A stretch of 64,000 nucleotides of DNA, from the NCBI RefSeq assembly GCF_034059295.1, contig NZ_CP139141.1, positions 2,153,001 to 2,217,000 of the forward strand. Reading direction: 5' to 3'. Numbering within the stretch: the stretch's first letter is position 1; each line of letters starts with the position of its first letter. The position numbers were made by a program, and so were the translations under genes. The DNA is from Pseudomonas sp. HR96 (lineage in GTDB: Bacteria; Pseudomonadota; Gammaproteobacteria; Pseudomonadales; Pseudomonadaceae). The notes beneath the pieces were generated by a model. It made no database searches. It worked only from the letters and a program-made list of their open reading frames with translations, and had not been told where the DNA came from. Below, piece after piece: positions 43,124 through 51,004 of the stretch.

Positions 43124-44443
43124 ATGACAGCTGCAGTCGTGGAAACAGATACCCTTGTGGTGGGCGCCGGCCAGGCCGGCGTGGCCATGAGCGAGCACCT
43201 CAGCCGACTGGGCGTTCCCCATCTGGTGCTCGAGCGCAACCGCATCGCCGAGGCCTGGCGGACCTGCCGCTGGGACTCGCTGGTGGCCAACGGGCCAGCC
43301 TGGCACGACCGTTTTCCCGGGCTGGAATTTCCCGGCCTGGACCCCGACAGCTTTGCGCCCAAGGAGCAGGTCGCCGACTACTTCGAAGCCTACGCCAGGC
43401 AGTTCAATGCGCCGATTCGCACCGGCGTCGAGGTCCGGCAGGTGGTGCGCAACGCCGGCCGGCCCGGTTTCACGGTCGACACCTCGCAAGGCCCGATCCA
43501 GGCCAGGCGTGTGGTGGTCGCCACCGGGCCTTTCCAGATTCCGGTCATCCCCGGCATTGCCCCGCAAGACCCGGCGCTGCAGCAGCTTCATTCGGCGCAC
43601 TACCGCAACCCCGAGCAGCTCGCCGCCGGTGCGGTGCTGGTAGTCGGCGCGGGTTCGTCCGGCACCCAGATCGCCGATGAACTGCAGCGCGCGGGCAGAA
43701 CCGTGTACCTCTCGGTGGGCCAGCACGACCGTCCACCCCGGGCCTACCGCAACCGCGACTTCTGCTGGTGGCTGGGCGTGCTCGGGCTGTGGGACGTGGC
43801 GGCCATGCAGCCGGGGCGTGAGCACGTGACCATCGCGGTCAGCGGCGCCCATGGCGGGCGCACCGTGGATTTTCGCGAGCTGGCGCAGCGCGGCCTGAAG
43901 CTGGTCGGCCTGACCCAGTCCTTCCACGACGGCGTGGTGACCTTCCGGGAAGACCTGGTGGAGAACCTGGCCAAGGGTGACGAAAACTACCTGTCGCTGC
44001 TCGATGCAGCCGACGCCTACGTGCAGCGCAATGGCCTGCAGCTGCCAGCGGACCCCCAGGCGCGGCGGGTGTTCGCCGACCCCGACTGCGTGACCCGGCC
44101 CATCCTCGAACTGAATCTGGCGCAAGCCGGCATCACCACGATCATCTGGGCCACCGGCTTTACCAGCGACTACAGCTGGCTGAAGGTCGACGCCTTCGAC
44201 GCCAAGGGCAAGCCGCAGCATCAGCGCGGGGTGTCCACTGAACCGGGTATCTACTTTCTGGGGCTGCCCTGGCAGTCGCGCCGCGGGTCGTCGTTTATCT
44301 GGGGCGTGTGGCACGACGCCAAATACGTCGCCGACCAGATCGCCATCCAGCGTCAATACTCGACCTACCACGAGGCCGCTGAACGCAAGACCGATGCCGC
44401 GCTGCTCGACCCATCGTCCGCCAAGGCCGCCCTGGGCGCCTGA
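43124..44443 (+). CDS. Flavin-dependent monooxygenase (CzcO/FMO-like)
   Basis: A 439-aa FAD/NADPH oxygenase. Two dinucleotide folds are clear: TLVVGAGQAGVAMSEHL (residues 9-25) and VLVVGAGSSGTQIADEL (near 170); the WATGFTSDYSWL block near 345 matches the ATG motif of group B monooxygenases. These enzymes hydroxylate N or S atoms or insert oxygen next to carbonyls. The frame upstream of ATG 43124 covers the promoter and is dropped; GAAGGAAC is the ribosome site. Followed by the RidA-fold gene 56 bp later. Confidence 0.92.
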   Translation: MTAAVVETDTLVVGAGQAGVAMSEHLSRLGVPHLVLERNRIAEAWRTCRWDSLVANGPAWHDRFPGLEFPGLDPDSFAPKEQVADYFEAYARQFNAPIRTGVEVRQVVRNAGRPGFTVDTSQGPIQARRVVVATGPFQIPVIPGIAPQDPALQQLHSAHYRNPEQLAAGAVLVVGAGSSGTQIADELQRAGRTVYLSVGQHDRPPRAYRNRDFCWWLGVLGLWDVAAMQPGREHVTIAVSGAHGGRTVDFRELAQRGLKLVGLTQSFHDGVVTFREDLVENLAKGDENYLSLLDAADAYVQRNGLQLPADPQARRVFADPDCVTRPILELNLAQAGITTIIWATGFTSDYSWLKVDAFDAKGKPQHQRGVSTEPGIYFLGLPWQSRRGSSFIWGVWHDAKYVADQIAIQRQYSTYHEAAERKTDAALLDPSSAKAALGA

Positions 44444-44499
44444 TGTTCATGGCCGCAGCCGGCCTGCGGCACACCGTTGTCTTCGTTCAGGAGTGTTCC

Positions 44500-44946
44500 A
44501 TGTCCAAGCCCACCCATACCCGTATTCGCATGTTCAACACCAAAGAGACCTACCCCAATCAGTCGCTGGACAACGACCTTTGCCAGGCGGTCAGGGCAGG
44601 CAACACGGTGTACGTCCGCGGCCAGATCGGCACCGATTTCGACGGCAACCTGGTCGGCCTGGGCAACCCCCAGGCCCAGGCCGAACAAGCGATGAAGAAC
44701 GTCAAGCAACTGCTGGAAGAGGCCGGCTCCGACCTCTCGCACATCGTCAAGACCACCACCTACATTATCGACCCGCGCTACCGGGAGCCGGTGTATCGCG
44801 AAGTCGGCAAATGGCTCAAGGGGGTTTTCCCGATTTCCACCGGGCTGGTGATTTCCGGGCTGGGGCAGCCGGAGTGGCTGATGGAAATCGACGTGATTGC
44901 GGTGATTCCGGATGACTGGCAGGCAGCGGCGCCTGCGCAGGAATAG
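44500..44946 (+). CDS. RidA/YjgF-fold protein lacking the usual catalytic arginine
   Basis: A 148-aa member of the Rid family. Overall pattern is kept (ICQAVRAGNTVYVRGQIGTD-like start, AEQAMKNVKQLLEEAGSDLSHIVKTTTYI, WLMEIDVIAVI). In E. coli RidA the segment PARSCVEV carries the Arg that deaminates imines; here the aligned segment is PISTGLVI, so the Arg is missing. It probably belongs to a Rid subfamily with another role, linked to the monooxygenase it follows. Start 44500 (MSKPTHTRIRMFN) has CAGGAG; an in-frame ATG at 44443 is less likely. Confidence 0.9.
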   Translation: MSKPTHTRIRMFNTKETYPNQSLDNDLCQAVRAGNTVYVRGQIGTDFDGNLVGLGNPQAQAEQAMKNVKQLLEEAGSDLSHIVKTTTYIIDPRYREPVYREVGKWLKGVFPISTGLVISGLGQPEWLMEIDVIAVIPDDWQAAAPAQE

Positions 44947-44994
44947 CGTTCAGGTCGGTCGCACCGTCGCATATCCCATCCGTACCCTAGGGGG

Positions 44995-45011
44995 AGGCCG
45001 CGGGCCGGCCT
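44995..45011. terminator. Possible hairpin terminator after the RidA-fold gene
   Basis: AGGCCG-CGGGC-CGGCCT, followed by GTTCC. No T run; it lies between convergent genes and could end either transcript. Confidence 0.3.
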
Positions 45012-45044
45012 GTTCCCGGACGTATGACTCGAGTGTCCAGCCCG

Positions 45045-45932
45045 TCAGTGAGCCCGCCCAAGCCCTTGCATCAGCTGTTCGACCACACGGGCTTCCACCG
45101 CCTCCTGACGCCCGTGCGCCGCAAACACCGCGCAACAGGCCGACGCATCGCCGTCACACACGCGATAGACCGCAATGACACTGCCCGGCCCGCTGCCGGT
45201 GTGCCCGCACAGCGTATAGCCGCCGACAATCGCCCCCTGCATCACACCCAGTCCGTAGCCTGGCGCGAGCCATGGGCGCCCGGGTAGCGGCCCGCCGAGG
45301 ATTCGCGCGGTCTGCATCTGCTCGAGCAGGGTTACCGGCAGCAGGTCGGTGCCGAGCAGGCGATCGAGTAACCACGCGGCCTGCGAAACCGGGCCGATCA
45401 ACAAGCCGTGGTACACCCAGGCGGGGTCATAGTTTGCCGTGCCTGCCGGCTGGGCGCTTTGCATGTCGGCTCGGGTCCTGGCAAAGCGGACATTGGCCAG
45501 GCCCAGCGGCGAGAGCACCCGCTCGGCGACCGCCTGGTCCAGCGGCCGCTCGGTGAGCCGTTCGATGAGCCTGGCGACGAACAGATAGCCGACGTTCGAA
45601 TAGCCCCAACCGGCTCCGGGGCTGTAGCGCAGCCGAGCCGCGTCGAGGCGCTTGAGCATGTCATCGGCCGGCCAGGCCGGCTCGTCGTTCTCGACCGCCG
45701 CGTGATAAGCCGCCAGTTCGCCGTAGTCGGCCAGACCGGCCTCATGGCGCAGCAACTGGCGCAGCGTGAACGGCTGGCCGGGTATCAGCTCGTCAAGCCG
45801 GACCCGCCCATCACGCACCAGCGTCAGGGCCGTGGCAGCCAGCACGGTTTTGCTGAAGCTCCACCAGGGCACTACCGGCTCAAGCCGATCCGGTGTGGTC
45901 GGCTGACCGTTTGACAGCAGTGAACTGAGCAT
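45045..45932 (-). CDS. Serine beta-lactamase-like hydrolase (class C/esterase family)
   Basis: A 295-aa protein with penicillin-binding/esterase motifs: SxxK in WWSFSKTVL (Ser near residue 26), YxN in GWGYSNVGYLF (near 117) and HTG in LCGHTGSGPGS (near 257). No signal peptide, so it is cytoplasmic and more likely an esterase or peptidase than a beta-lactamase. The SxxK is unusually close to the N-terminus; ATG 45932 has AAGGACG, and the upstream frame runs through gene remnants, so the short form seems genuine. Confidence 0.85.
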   Translation of the reverse strand: MLSSLLSNGQPTTPDRLEPVVPWWSFSKTVLAATALTLVRDGRVRLDELIPGQPFTLRQLLRHEAGLADYGELAAYHAAVENDEPAWPADDMLKRLDAARLRYSPGAGWGYSNVGYLFVARLIERLTERPLDQAVAERVLSPLGLANVRFARTRADMQSAQPAGTANYDPAWVYHGLLIGPVSQAAWLLDRLLGTDLLPVTLLEQMQTARILGGPLPGRPWLAPGYGLGVMQGAIVGGYTLCGHTGSGPGSVIAVYRVCDGDASACCAVFAAHGRQEAVEARVVEQLMQGLGRAH

Positions 45933-45991
45933 GGGCGTCCTTGCACGATTGAGCGGGTCGACGGTTGGGCAGGATAGCGCATTCACCGCGC

Positions 45992-46186
45992 AAGGCTGAC
46001 GACGCGCGGGCCGACCAGATCGCGGCAGCGTTGATCCGCGAGGGCATTCCGGTCTCGACCGCAGAACCCTTCTGCACCTCGCCCCACGTGCCCCACGCGC
46101 TGCGCCTGGCCCTGGGTTCGGTAGGTGCGGGTGAGCTCGAGCAGGCGCTGGGCCGGGTGCGTTGGTGGGTCGAGGCGCATCGGTGA
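45992..46186 (+). pseudogene. C-terminal remnant of a MocR/PdxR-type regulator
   Basis: The last 65 codons read ADQIAAALIREGIPVSTAEP, then FCTSPHVPHALRLALGSVGA, then a short EL-rich helix, matching the end of the aminotransferase-like domain of MocR-family GntR regulators. The HTH and the rest of the domain are absent upstream, where the serine hydrolase gene starts on the other strand. A true gene would be about 450 codons. Confidence 0.7.
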
Positions 46187-46189
46187 TGA

Positions 46190-46258
46190 GGCGTACCTGG
46201 TCGGTATGACCTCGACGGTCGGTTGCGAATAAAACCCTTGTTACCGTCTCCAGGTGGG
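46190..46258 (-). pseudogene. Truncated tandem duplicate of the 5' end of the following small gene
   Basis: These 69 bp align without gaps to 46446-46514, the ribosome site and first ~20 codons of the 81-aa gene, at 52 of 69 positions. Encoded piece: VLFATDRRGHTDQVRL versus IFFAIDRRGYDDYVRL. The start ATG has become AGG. The copy ends abruptly at the MocR remnant. Confidence 0.75.
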
Positions 46259-46260
46259 GG

Positions 46261-46506
46261 TCAGACGCCGACCCATACCGTCTCGCCTGGATGATGCTCG
46301 CGGATGGTTTGCACGGCGTGTTGCATCGCATCGCTTTCATGGGCTGATAAAGAATAAGTGAAGCAGCTGACAGGGACGCCGGTGCTGCGTAAAGACTGCA
46401 GTTCCTGTTCGCTGAGGACGTCAGCGGCCAGCCATAACGCTGCGCCAGGGTGCGCAAGGCGCACATAGTCGTCATAACCTCGACGGTCGATTGCGAAGAA
46501 AATCAT
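46261..46506 (-). CDS. Small hypothetical protein
   Basis: An 81-aa soluble protein (MIFFAIDRRGYDDYVRLAHPGAALWLAADVLSEQELQSL... ending HHPGETVWVGV). It contains alternating strands and helices and no motif known to me. ATG 46506 has GGAG nine bases before it; an in-frame TTG six bases earlier is possible. A decayed duplicate of its first part follows immediately, which shows past tandem duplication. Confidence 0.7.
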   Translation of the reverse strand: MIFFAIDRRGYDDYVRLAHPGAALWLAADVLSEQELQSLRSTGVPVSCFTYSLSAHESDAMQHAVQTIREHHPGETVWVGV

Positions 46507-46584
46507 TGTCAATGTCTCCGGGTAGATGGATCACCGCTGTGCCTGGGCTTCGGGCACTCACGGAAAATGCACTGCGGATGCCGG

Positions 46585-47940
46585 TCATGTCGCTACGCGG
46601 GCAAACTCGGCACGGCTGACAAGCCCTGCGGATACCAGGCCGCGCAATTGCTCGATCAGCTGCGCCCGCGTGGCGCTGCCAGTGGTGGGATCGACGGCCC
46701 GATACTGCTGTTCGCACCACCGGCTGATCTGCTGCGCCCAATACGTGCCAGCCGTAGGCTCTGCAGTCATTCGTGTCAGCAGGTAGGCCACTTGTTGCCA
46801 TTGTGGGCGCAGCCCCATGAGGGCCTGCCGGCGTTGGTCGGACAGCTCATGCCAGTCCTTGTCCAGTTTGGCGTCCAGCCTGGCCTGCAGCGAAGCCCAG
46901 GGTAGTGAGTTCAGCTGGTTCGCCGCTGCCAGAAAGACCGAGTCGGCAGGGTCGTCGAGCGCCGCCAGCAGCTCGGGTGAATGGCTTTCGCCGAGTTGCC
47001 TGATCACCGCCTGGCGCACGGAGGGGTACCGGGAGCGGGTGGCTGCCGTCACCCAGCGGGGCTGCAATTGGACCTCGAGTTCTGCCGCCAGCCCAAGGAT
47101 ACCCAGCCACTCGCGCTTCACTTCGGGAAGGACGTTTGCCTGGCGCTCGAGCAATAGCGCGTGTGGGTCGACATCCTGTGCCGGCGCGGCCCAGCGTGCC
47201 AGACGGCGGATGGACCGCGCAGAGTCCAGCAACGCCTGGCGCAACAGCGGTTGTGGCTGCTCCAGCAAGGGCAGCAGGGCACGAATGACGCAGACCCGGA
47301 CCTTGGCGCCCTGGTGAGGAAGGGCTTGTTCCAGCAATTCCAGGGCTTGCCCATTCGGCAAGCGCTGGCTGGCAGCCACGGCTGCCAGGCGCACCGTCAA
47401 CTCGCGATGGGCCAATGCGTCTGTGAGCAGCGCCTGCCTATCGAAGCTCTGCTCCAGCAACAACTCGAACAGGTAGCGCGCCGCGCGGCCTTGTCGGGTC
47501 AGAAAGTGTGCATGGACAGCGTCGCGAGCCTCGGGCGCCTCTAGCAGCTGGCGCACCTGCCTTAGCGTTGGGTTGTGGTCTGCCCTGTAACGCGACGCCA
47601 GCGCCATGAGCGGCTCGAGCACCAACAGCCAGGTCTGAACATGGGCGGGCGATAGATAATCATCCAGGCCCTGCCTGGCCAGATCGCGAACTTGTGGCAC
47701 CCAATCGTTCAATCGCTCGATCAAGGCGGCCAAGGCACTGGGGGAGGGCTGGTCGCGCAACGTCCTGACCGCCACCTCGCGGATGAAGCCGTTGGGGTGC
47801 GTGGAAAATGCCAGCCAGTCCGGGCGCTGTTCGGCGTTGCCGAGCCAATGCATCGCCTCGTCAAGGCGTTGGGCGGCCCATGGCGTGACGGGCGCTTGAT
47901 GATTGCGCAGTCGGGTCAGCCATTGCTTGATCAGTGCCAC
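46585..47940 (-). CDS. HEAT/armadillo-like helical repeat protein of unknown function
   Basis: A roughly 451-aa all-helical protein with regularly spaced repeats of 30-35 residues (REVAVRTLRDQPSPSALAALIERL; VRLAAVAASQRLPNGQALELLEQAL; VRVCVIRALLPLLEQ; VRQAVIRQLGESHSPELLAAL), typical of HEAT repeats as in phycobilisome-lyase-like or scaffold proteins. No signal peptide. I prefer the GTG start at 47940 (AGGGAT ribosome site); the frame extends upstream to 48099. Likely a protein-binding scaffold. Confidence 0.75.
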   Translation of the reverse strand: MALIKQWLTRLRNHQAPVTPWAAQRLDEAMHWLGNAEQRPDWLAFSTHPNGFIREVAVRTLRDQPSPSALAALIERLNDWVPQVRDLARQGLDDYLSPAHVQTWLLVLEPLMALASRYRADHNPTLRQVRQLLEAPEARDAVHAHFLTRQGRAARYLFELLLEQSFDRQALLTDALAHRELTVRLAAVAASQRLPNGQALELLEQALPHQGAKVRVCVIRALLPLLEQPQPLLRQALLDSARSIRRLARWAAPAQDVDPHALLLERQANVLPEVKREWLGILGLAAELEVQLQPRWVTAATRSRYPSVRQAVIRQLGESHSPELLAALDDPADSVFLAAANQLNSLPWASLQARLDAKLDKDWHELSDQRRQALMGLRPQWQQVAYLLTRMTAEPTAGTYWAQQISRWCEQQYRAVDPTTGSATRAQLIEQLRGLVSAGLVSRAEFARVAT

Positions 47941-48132
47941 ACTTGCATCCCTGGTCGTAATTTGCGTGCGCCGCGAAATATACACCAGCGCTGATCGCTG
48001 ACGGTTGGCCGGCAGCGGTGCAGCCGTCATGCATTGCAGGCGACCATTACGGCTCACACCACGCCTTGGCATTGAAGAATTCCGTCGCGCGACCGACACA
48101 GGAGATAACGAGTTCTCCCCTGGTAGCTGGCG

Positions 48133-48654
48133 ATGGAATGGTTTGACCCGATGCGCGACTTCTTCGCTTCACGAGGTATGCGCCACTATGCAATGACCGT
48201 ATCGCTACCCGAGGTGGACATCGTGGCGCGGCGGGTAAAGAGCCAGGCCCACAGCTTCGCCTATCCGGCGCCTGCGTACATGGCATTGATCGAGGCGAAC
48301 GGGGTGGTGGGGCATGTTCACTATGGCCTGAGTCCGCTGCGCGATCGCCTGTACATCTACAGGCTCGAGATCGAGCCGGAGCATCGTCGGCAAGGCTTGG
48401 CGCTGTCCACGCTATGGCGCTTGCACCTGCAATATCGCCTGCCCCTGGTGTCCCTGCAGCCGGTCTCGGCGTTCTGGGCTTCGGCGGCAGTCATCCTGGG
48501 GCAGGCCGGGGCGCATATGTCCACCGCCCATGCCAGCCTGGAGTCCTGCCGCTGGGCATTCTTGCAGCCCTTCGAAGAATGTCTGCCGCCCATCGGCGAG
48601 TTCCTGGAGTCGCCGCAGTGGGCTGGCATTCTCAACGCCATGGGCGCTGCGTGA
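48133..48654 (+). CDS. GNAT-like acetyltransferase
   Basis: A 173-aa protein. The acetyl-CoA site is suggested by LYIYRLEIEPEHRRQGLALSTLWRL (residues 76-100), which has the R/Q-x-x-G-x-A/G loop of the GNAT fold preceded by a long beta-4 strand. The substrate is unknown. The region before the ATG has only a weak ribosome site. Divergent from the HEAT-repeat gene. Confidence 0.65.
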   Translation: MEWFDPMRDFFASRGMRHYAMTVSLPEVDIVARRVKSQAHSFAYPAPAYMALIEANGVVGHVHYGLSPLRDRLYIYRLEIEPEHRRQGLALSTLWRLHLQYRLPLVSLQPVSAFWASAAVILGQAGAHMSTAHASLESCRWAFLQPFEECLPPIGEFLESPQWAGILNAMGAA

Positions 48655-48932
48655 AATTTCTCTTATAGCCTGTTATTGTTGTGCGCCAACTATAAGTTCG
48701 CCATTAGTTGCGGTTTTACTCCGCCTCATTACCATCGGTCACGAACTAGATAGATAGCTTTTATGGGCTCGATTGCCGAGGTTTATGGAACGTTTCGTCC
48801 CGCGCCGCTCGTCTCGCCGTATAAAAATCAATGAATAACTTTTCATCCTCCGCCTCTCTGAGTTCTGACTGCGTTGCAGTAAGCCCTTGAAATGGGCAAA
48901 CGCTTCCAACAGAGAAAGCCTGAGGAATCGAC

Positions 48933-49808
48933 ATGTTCATTCACAACAAGCGTCTTCAATATACCGTGCGCGTTGCTGCGCCCAATCCTGGCCTGGCCAA
49001 CCTGCTGCTAGAGCAGTTCGGTGGCGCCCAGGGCGAACTGGCGGCGGCCGCGCGTTACTTCACCCAGGGTCTGGCCGAAGACGATCCAGGGCGCAAAGAC
49101 CTGCTGATGGACATCGCCACCGAGGAGCTCAGCCACCTGGAGATCGTCGGTTCAATCATCTGCATGCTGAACAAAGGCGCCAAGGGCCAGCTGGCCGAGG
49201 GCGTTCAGGAAGAAGGCGAGCTGTACCGCGCCATCAACGGCGCCGGCAACGACTCGCACATCACCAGCCTTTTGTACGGCGCCGGCGCGCCCCTGGTGAA
49301 CTCGGCCGGCGTGCCCTGGACCGCCGCTTACGTGGACTCGATCAGCGAACCCACTGCGGATTTTCGCTCCAACATCGCCGCGGAGGCGCGCGCCAAGATC
49401 GTCTACGAGCGCCTGATGAACGTGACCGATGATCCTGGTGTGAAAGAGGCGCTGGGCTTTTTGATGACCCGCGAAATCGCCCACCAGCTGTCGTTCGAAA
49501 AAGCGCTGCATGCCATTCAGCCGAACTTCCCCCAAGGCAAACTGCCGGGCATGCCGGAGTTCACCAACAAATACTTCAGCATGTCCGAGCCAAGCCTGCG
49601 TGGCCCGTGGAACGAGGGCGGGCAGTGGGAATACGTCGAGTCGCCGACGCCGGCCGTCGATGGCGGTGACGGCTCGGCGTCGGTTGAATTGAGCAGCGCT
49701 GATATGCAGGTGCTGGAAGCGCTGAAGTTGCGTACCCAGTCCGACCCTTCGGCCAACCCGGTGACTGGCGCCGATCTGGGCTCAGGGCTGGTGCAGGGCA
49801 AGGAATAA
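48933..49808 (+). CDS. katN: Manganese (non-heme) catalase, KatN-type
   Basis: A 291-aa ferritin-like catalase that dismutates hydrogen peroxide using a dimanganese centre. Metal ligands are visible: E in LLLEQFGGAQGELAAAARYF (near residue 36), E and H in ATEELSHLEIVG (near 66-69), and E and H in TREIAHQLSFEKAL (near 177-181). ATG 48933 follows TGAGGAATCG. A strong hairpin follows the stop codon. Downstream genes of SRPBCC/ADH type suggest a general-stress (RpoS-like) group. Confidence 0.95.
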   Translation: MFIHNKRLQYTVRVAAPNPGLANLLLEQFGGAQGELAAAARYFTQGLAEDDPGRKDLLMDIATEELSHLEIVGSIICMLNKGAKGQLAEGVQEEGELYRAINGAGNDSHITSLLYGAGAPLVNSAGVPWTAAYVDSISEPTADFRSNIAAEARAKIVYERLMNVTDDPGVKEALGFLMTREIAHQLSFEKALHAIQPNFPQGKLPGMPEFTNKYFSMSEPSLRGPWNEGGQWEYVESPTPAVDGGDGSASVELSSADMQVLEALKLRTQSDPSANPVTGADLGSGLVQGKE

Positions 49809-49821
49809 GTCTCAATGACCC

Positions 49822-49847
49822 TGCCGCGCGGTGACCGCCGCGCGGCA
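49822..49847 (+). terminator. Strong hairpin after the manganese catalase gene
   Basis: Perfect 10-bp stem TGCCGCGCGG / CCGCGCGGCA with loop TGACCG, 14 bp after the stop codon. Only TGTTAT follows, so termination may be partial; the next small gene begins 29 bp later. Confidence 0.6.
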
Positions 49848-49875
49848 CTGTTATAGCCACTATGGAGATCCACCC

Positions 49876-50082
49876 ATGAAATCATCAGAACTTCGCGCGG
49901 CCAAAACTATGGCCCAGCTTTACTCGTCGAGTTTGCAGGCATTTGAAAATGAGGCGGTCCTGGCGTGCAGGGCGTTACAGGTGACGATGGCAATCAATAC
50001 GTTTGGCGTAGGAAAGTTGCTGCCGAACAACTTGCCTAATCATTTTCCAACATCGCTCGAACGCTCGCCTGCCAACCCTTGA
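49876..50082 (+). CDS. Small hypothetical protein downstream of katN
   Basis: A 68-aa protein (MKSSELRAAKTMAQLYSSSLQAFENEAVLACRALQ...) with a helical N-terminus and a Pro/Asn-rich tail. No known motif. A GGAGATCC ribosome site supports the start. Its placement just after the catalase hairpin suggests read-through expression in the same stress response. Confidence 0.6.
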   Translation: MKSSELRAAKTMAQLYSSSLQAFENEAVLACRALQVTMAINTFGVGKLLPNNLPNHFPTSLERSPANP

Positions 50083-50209
50083 CGCGCCATTTATTCTGGC
50101 CGCCGCGCGGCACCGTTCAGCGGGGCGGCGAGAACCCGTCTAAAGCAGAATGAACGCGCTGCGCAGGCCTTGATCACTTTTAGATCATCCTCATCGTGCA
50201 GAGCGAACC

Positions 50210-51004
50210 ATGCCTAGACACCTTCCCTCGACGGCAGTCACATCTGTCGCCCCGTCGCGCGAGCATCCAAACCTGGGACCTGCGCAGCGGCTGTTTTCGA
50301 TATCTGCTGGCCTGGCCCTGATCCTCAACGGCCTCAGGCACCGTAGCCCTCTGGGCGTCGTGCAGGCGGCCGTCGGCCTGGGCGCCGCCTGGCGCGGCTA
50401 TACGGGTGTGTGCAAGCTGACCCATCAGCTCGACCACACGGCCTATGAGCACTTCCTGCAGAAGGACGCCGGGTGGAGCAGCAGCAAGGCCGTGTCGCGG
50501 TCCGTCACCATCAACCGCCCGCGCGCAGAGGTGTTCGCCTTTTTTCTTGATCCGCACAACCTGGCGCCGCTGATGCCCTGGGTTCAGAGCGCCCAGGCCA
50601 TCGATGCCCACAGCTCGCGCTGGACGGCATCCGGCCCGCTGGACAGGCAACTGAGCTGGACGATCAAACAGAACGTCATCCGCCAGGACCAGGCCCTGCA
50701 ATGGGACACCGCTTACCAAGGGCCCTGGAAGCACCGCATCGAGGCCAGCTTCAGTGACGGGCCTCAGGGCAGGGGGACGGAGGTGAGGGTGGTGCTGGCC
50801 GTCGAACCCTACCCCGGCAGCGCCGCCTATGCGCTGGCCAGCGCCATTGCCCAGTTCACCGACCGAGCCGTGCTCAACCTGTTGCGCCAGATCAAGCAGC
50901 AGCTGGAAACCGGCGAAGTGGCCACCAACCGGATGCATGCCGATCACCAGGCGGCCAAGGCCAGTGCGCCGATTACCCTCGATCAGCCGCAGGAGGATTG
51001 GTGA
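50210..51004 (+). CDS. DUF2892-SRPBCC (cyclase/dehydrase) membrane-anchored protein
   Basis: A 264-aa protein. Residues 20-75 (LGPAQRLFSISAGLALILNGLRHRSPLGVVQAAVGLGAAWRGYTG) resemble the DUF2892/YgaP membrane hairpin; residues about 100-240 form an SRPBCC domain (KAVSRSVTINRPRAEVFAFFLDPHNLAPLMPWV). It overlaps the alcohol dehydrogenase start (TGATG), so the two are translated together. Often found in stress clusters of pseudomonads; substrate unknown. Confidence 0.85.
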   Translation: MPRHLPSTAVTSVAPSREHPNLGPAQRLFSISAGLALILNGLRHRSPLGVVQAAVGLGAAWRGYTGVCKLTHQLDHTAYEHFLQKDAGWSSSKAVSRSVTINRPRAEVFAFFLDPHNLAPLMPWVQSAQAIDAHSSRWTASGPLDRQLSWTIKQNVIRQDQALQWDTAYQGPWKHRIEASFSDGPQGRGTEVRVVLAVEPYPGSAAYALASAIAQFTDRAVLNLLRQIKQQLETGEVATNRMHADHQAAKASAPITLDQPQEDW

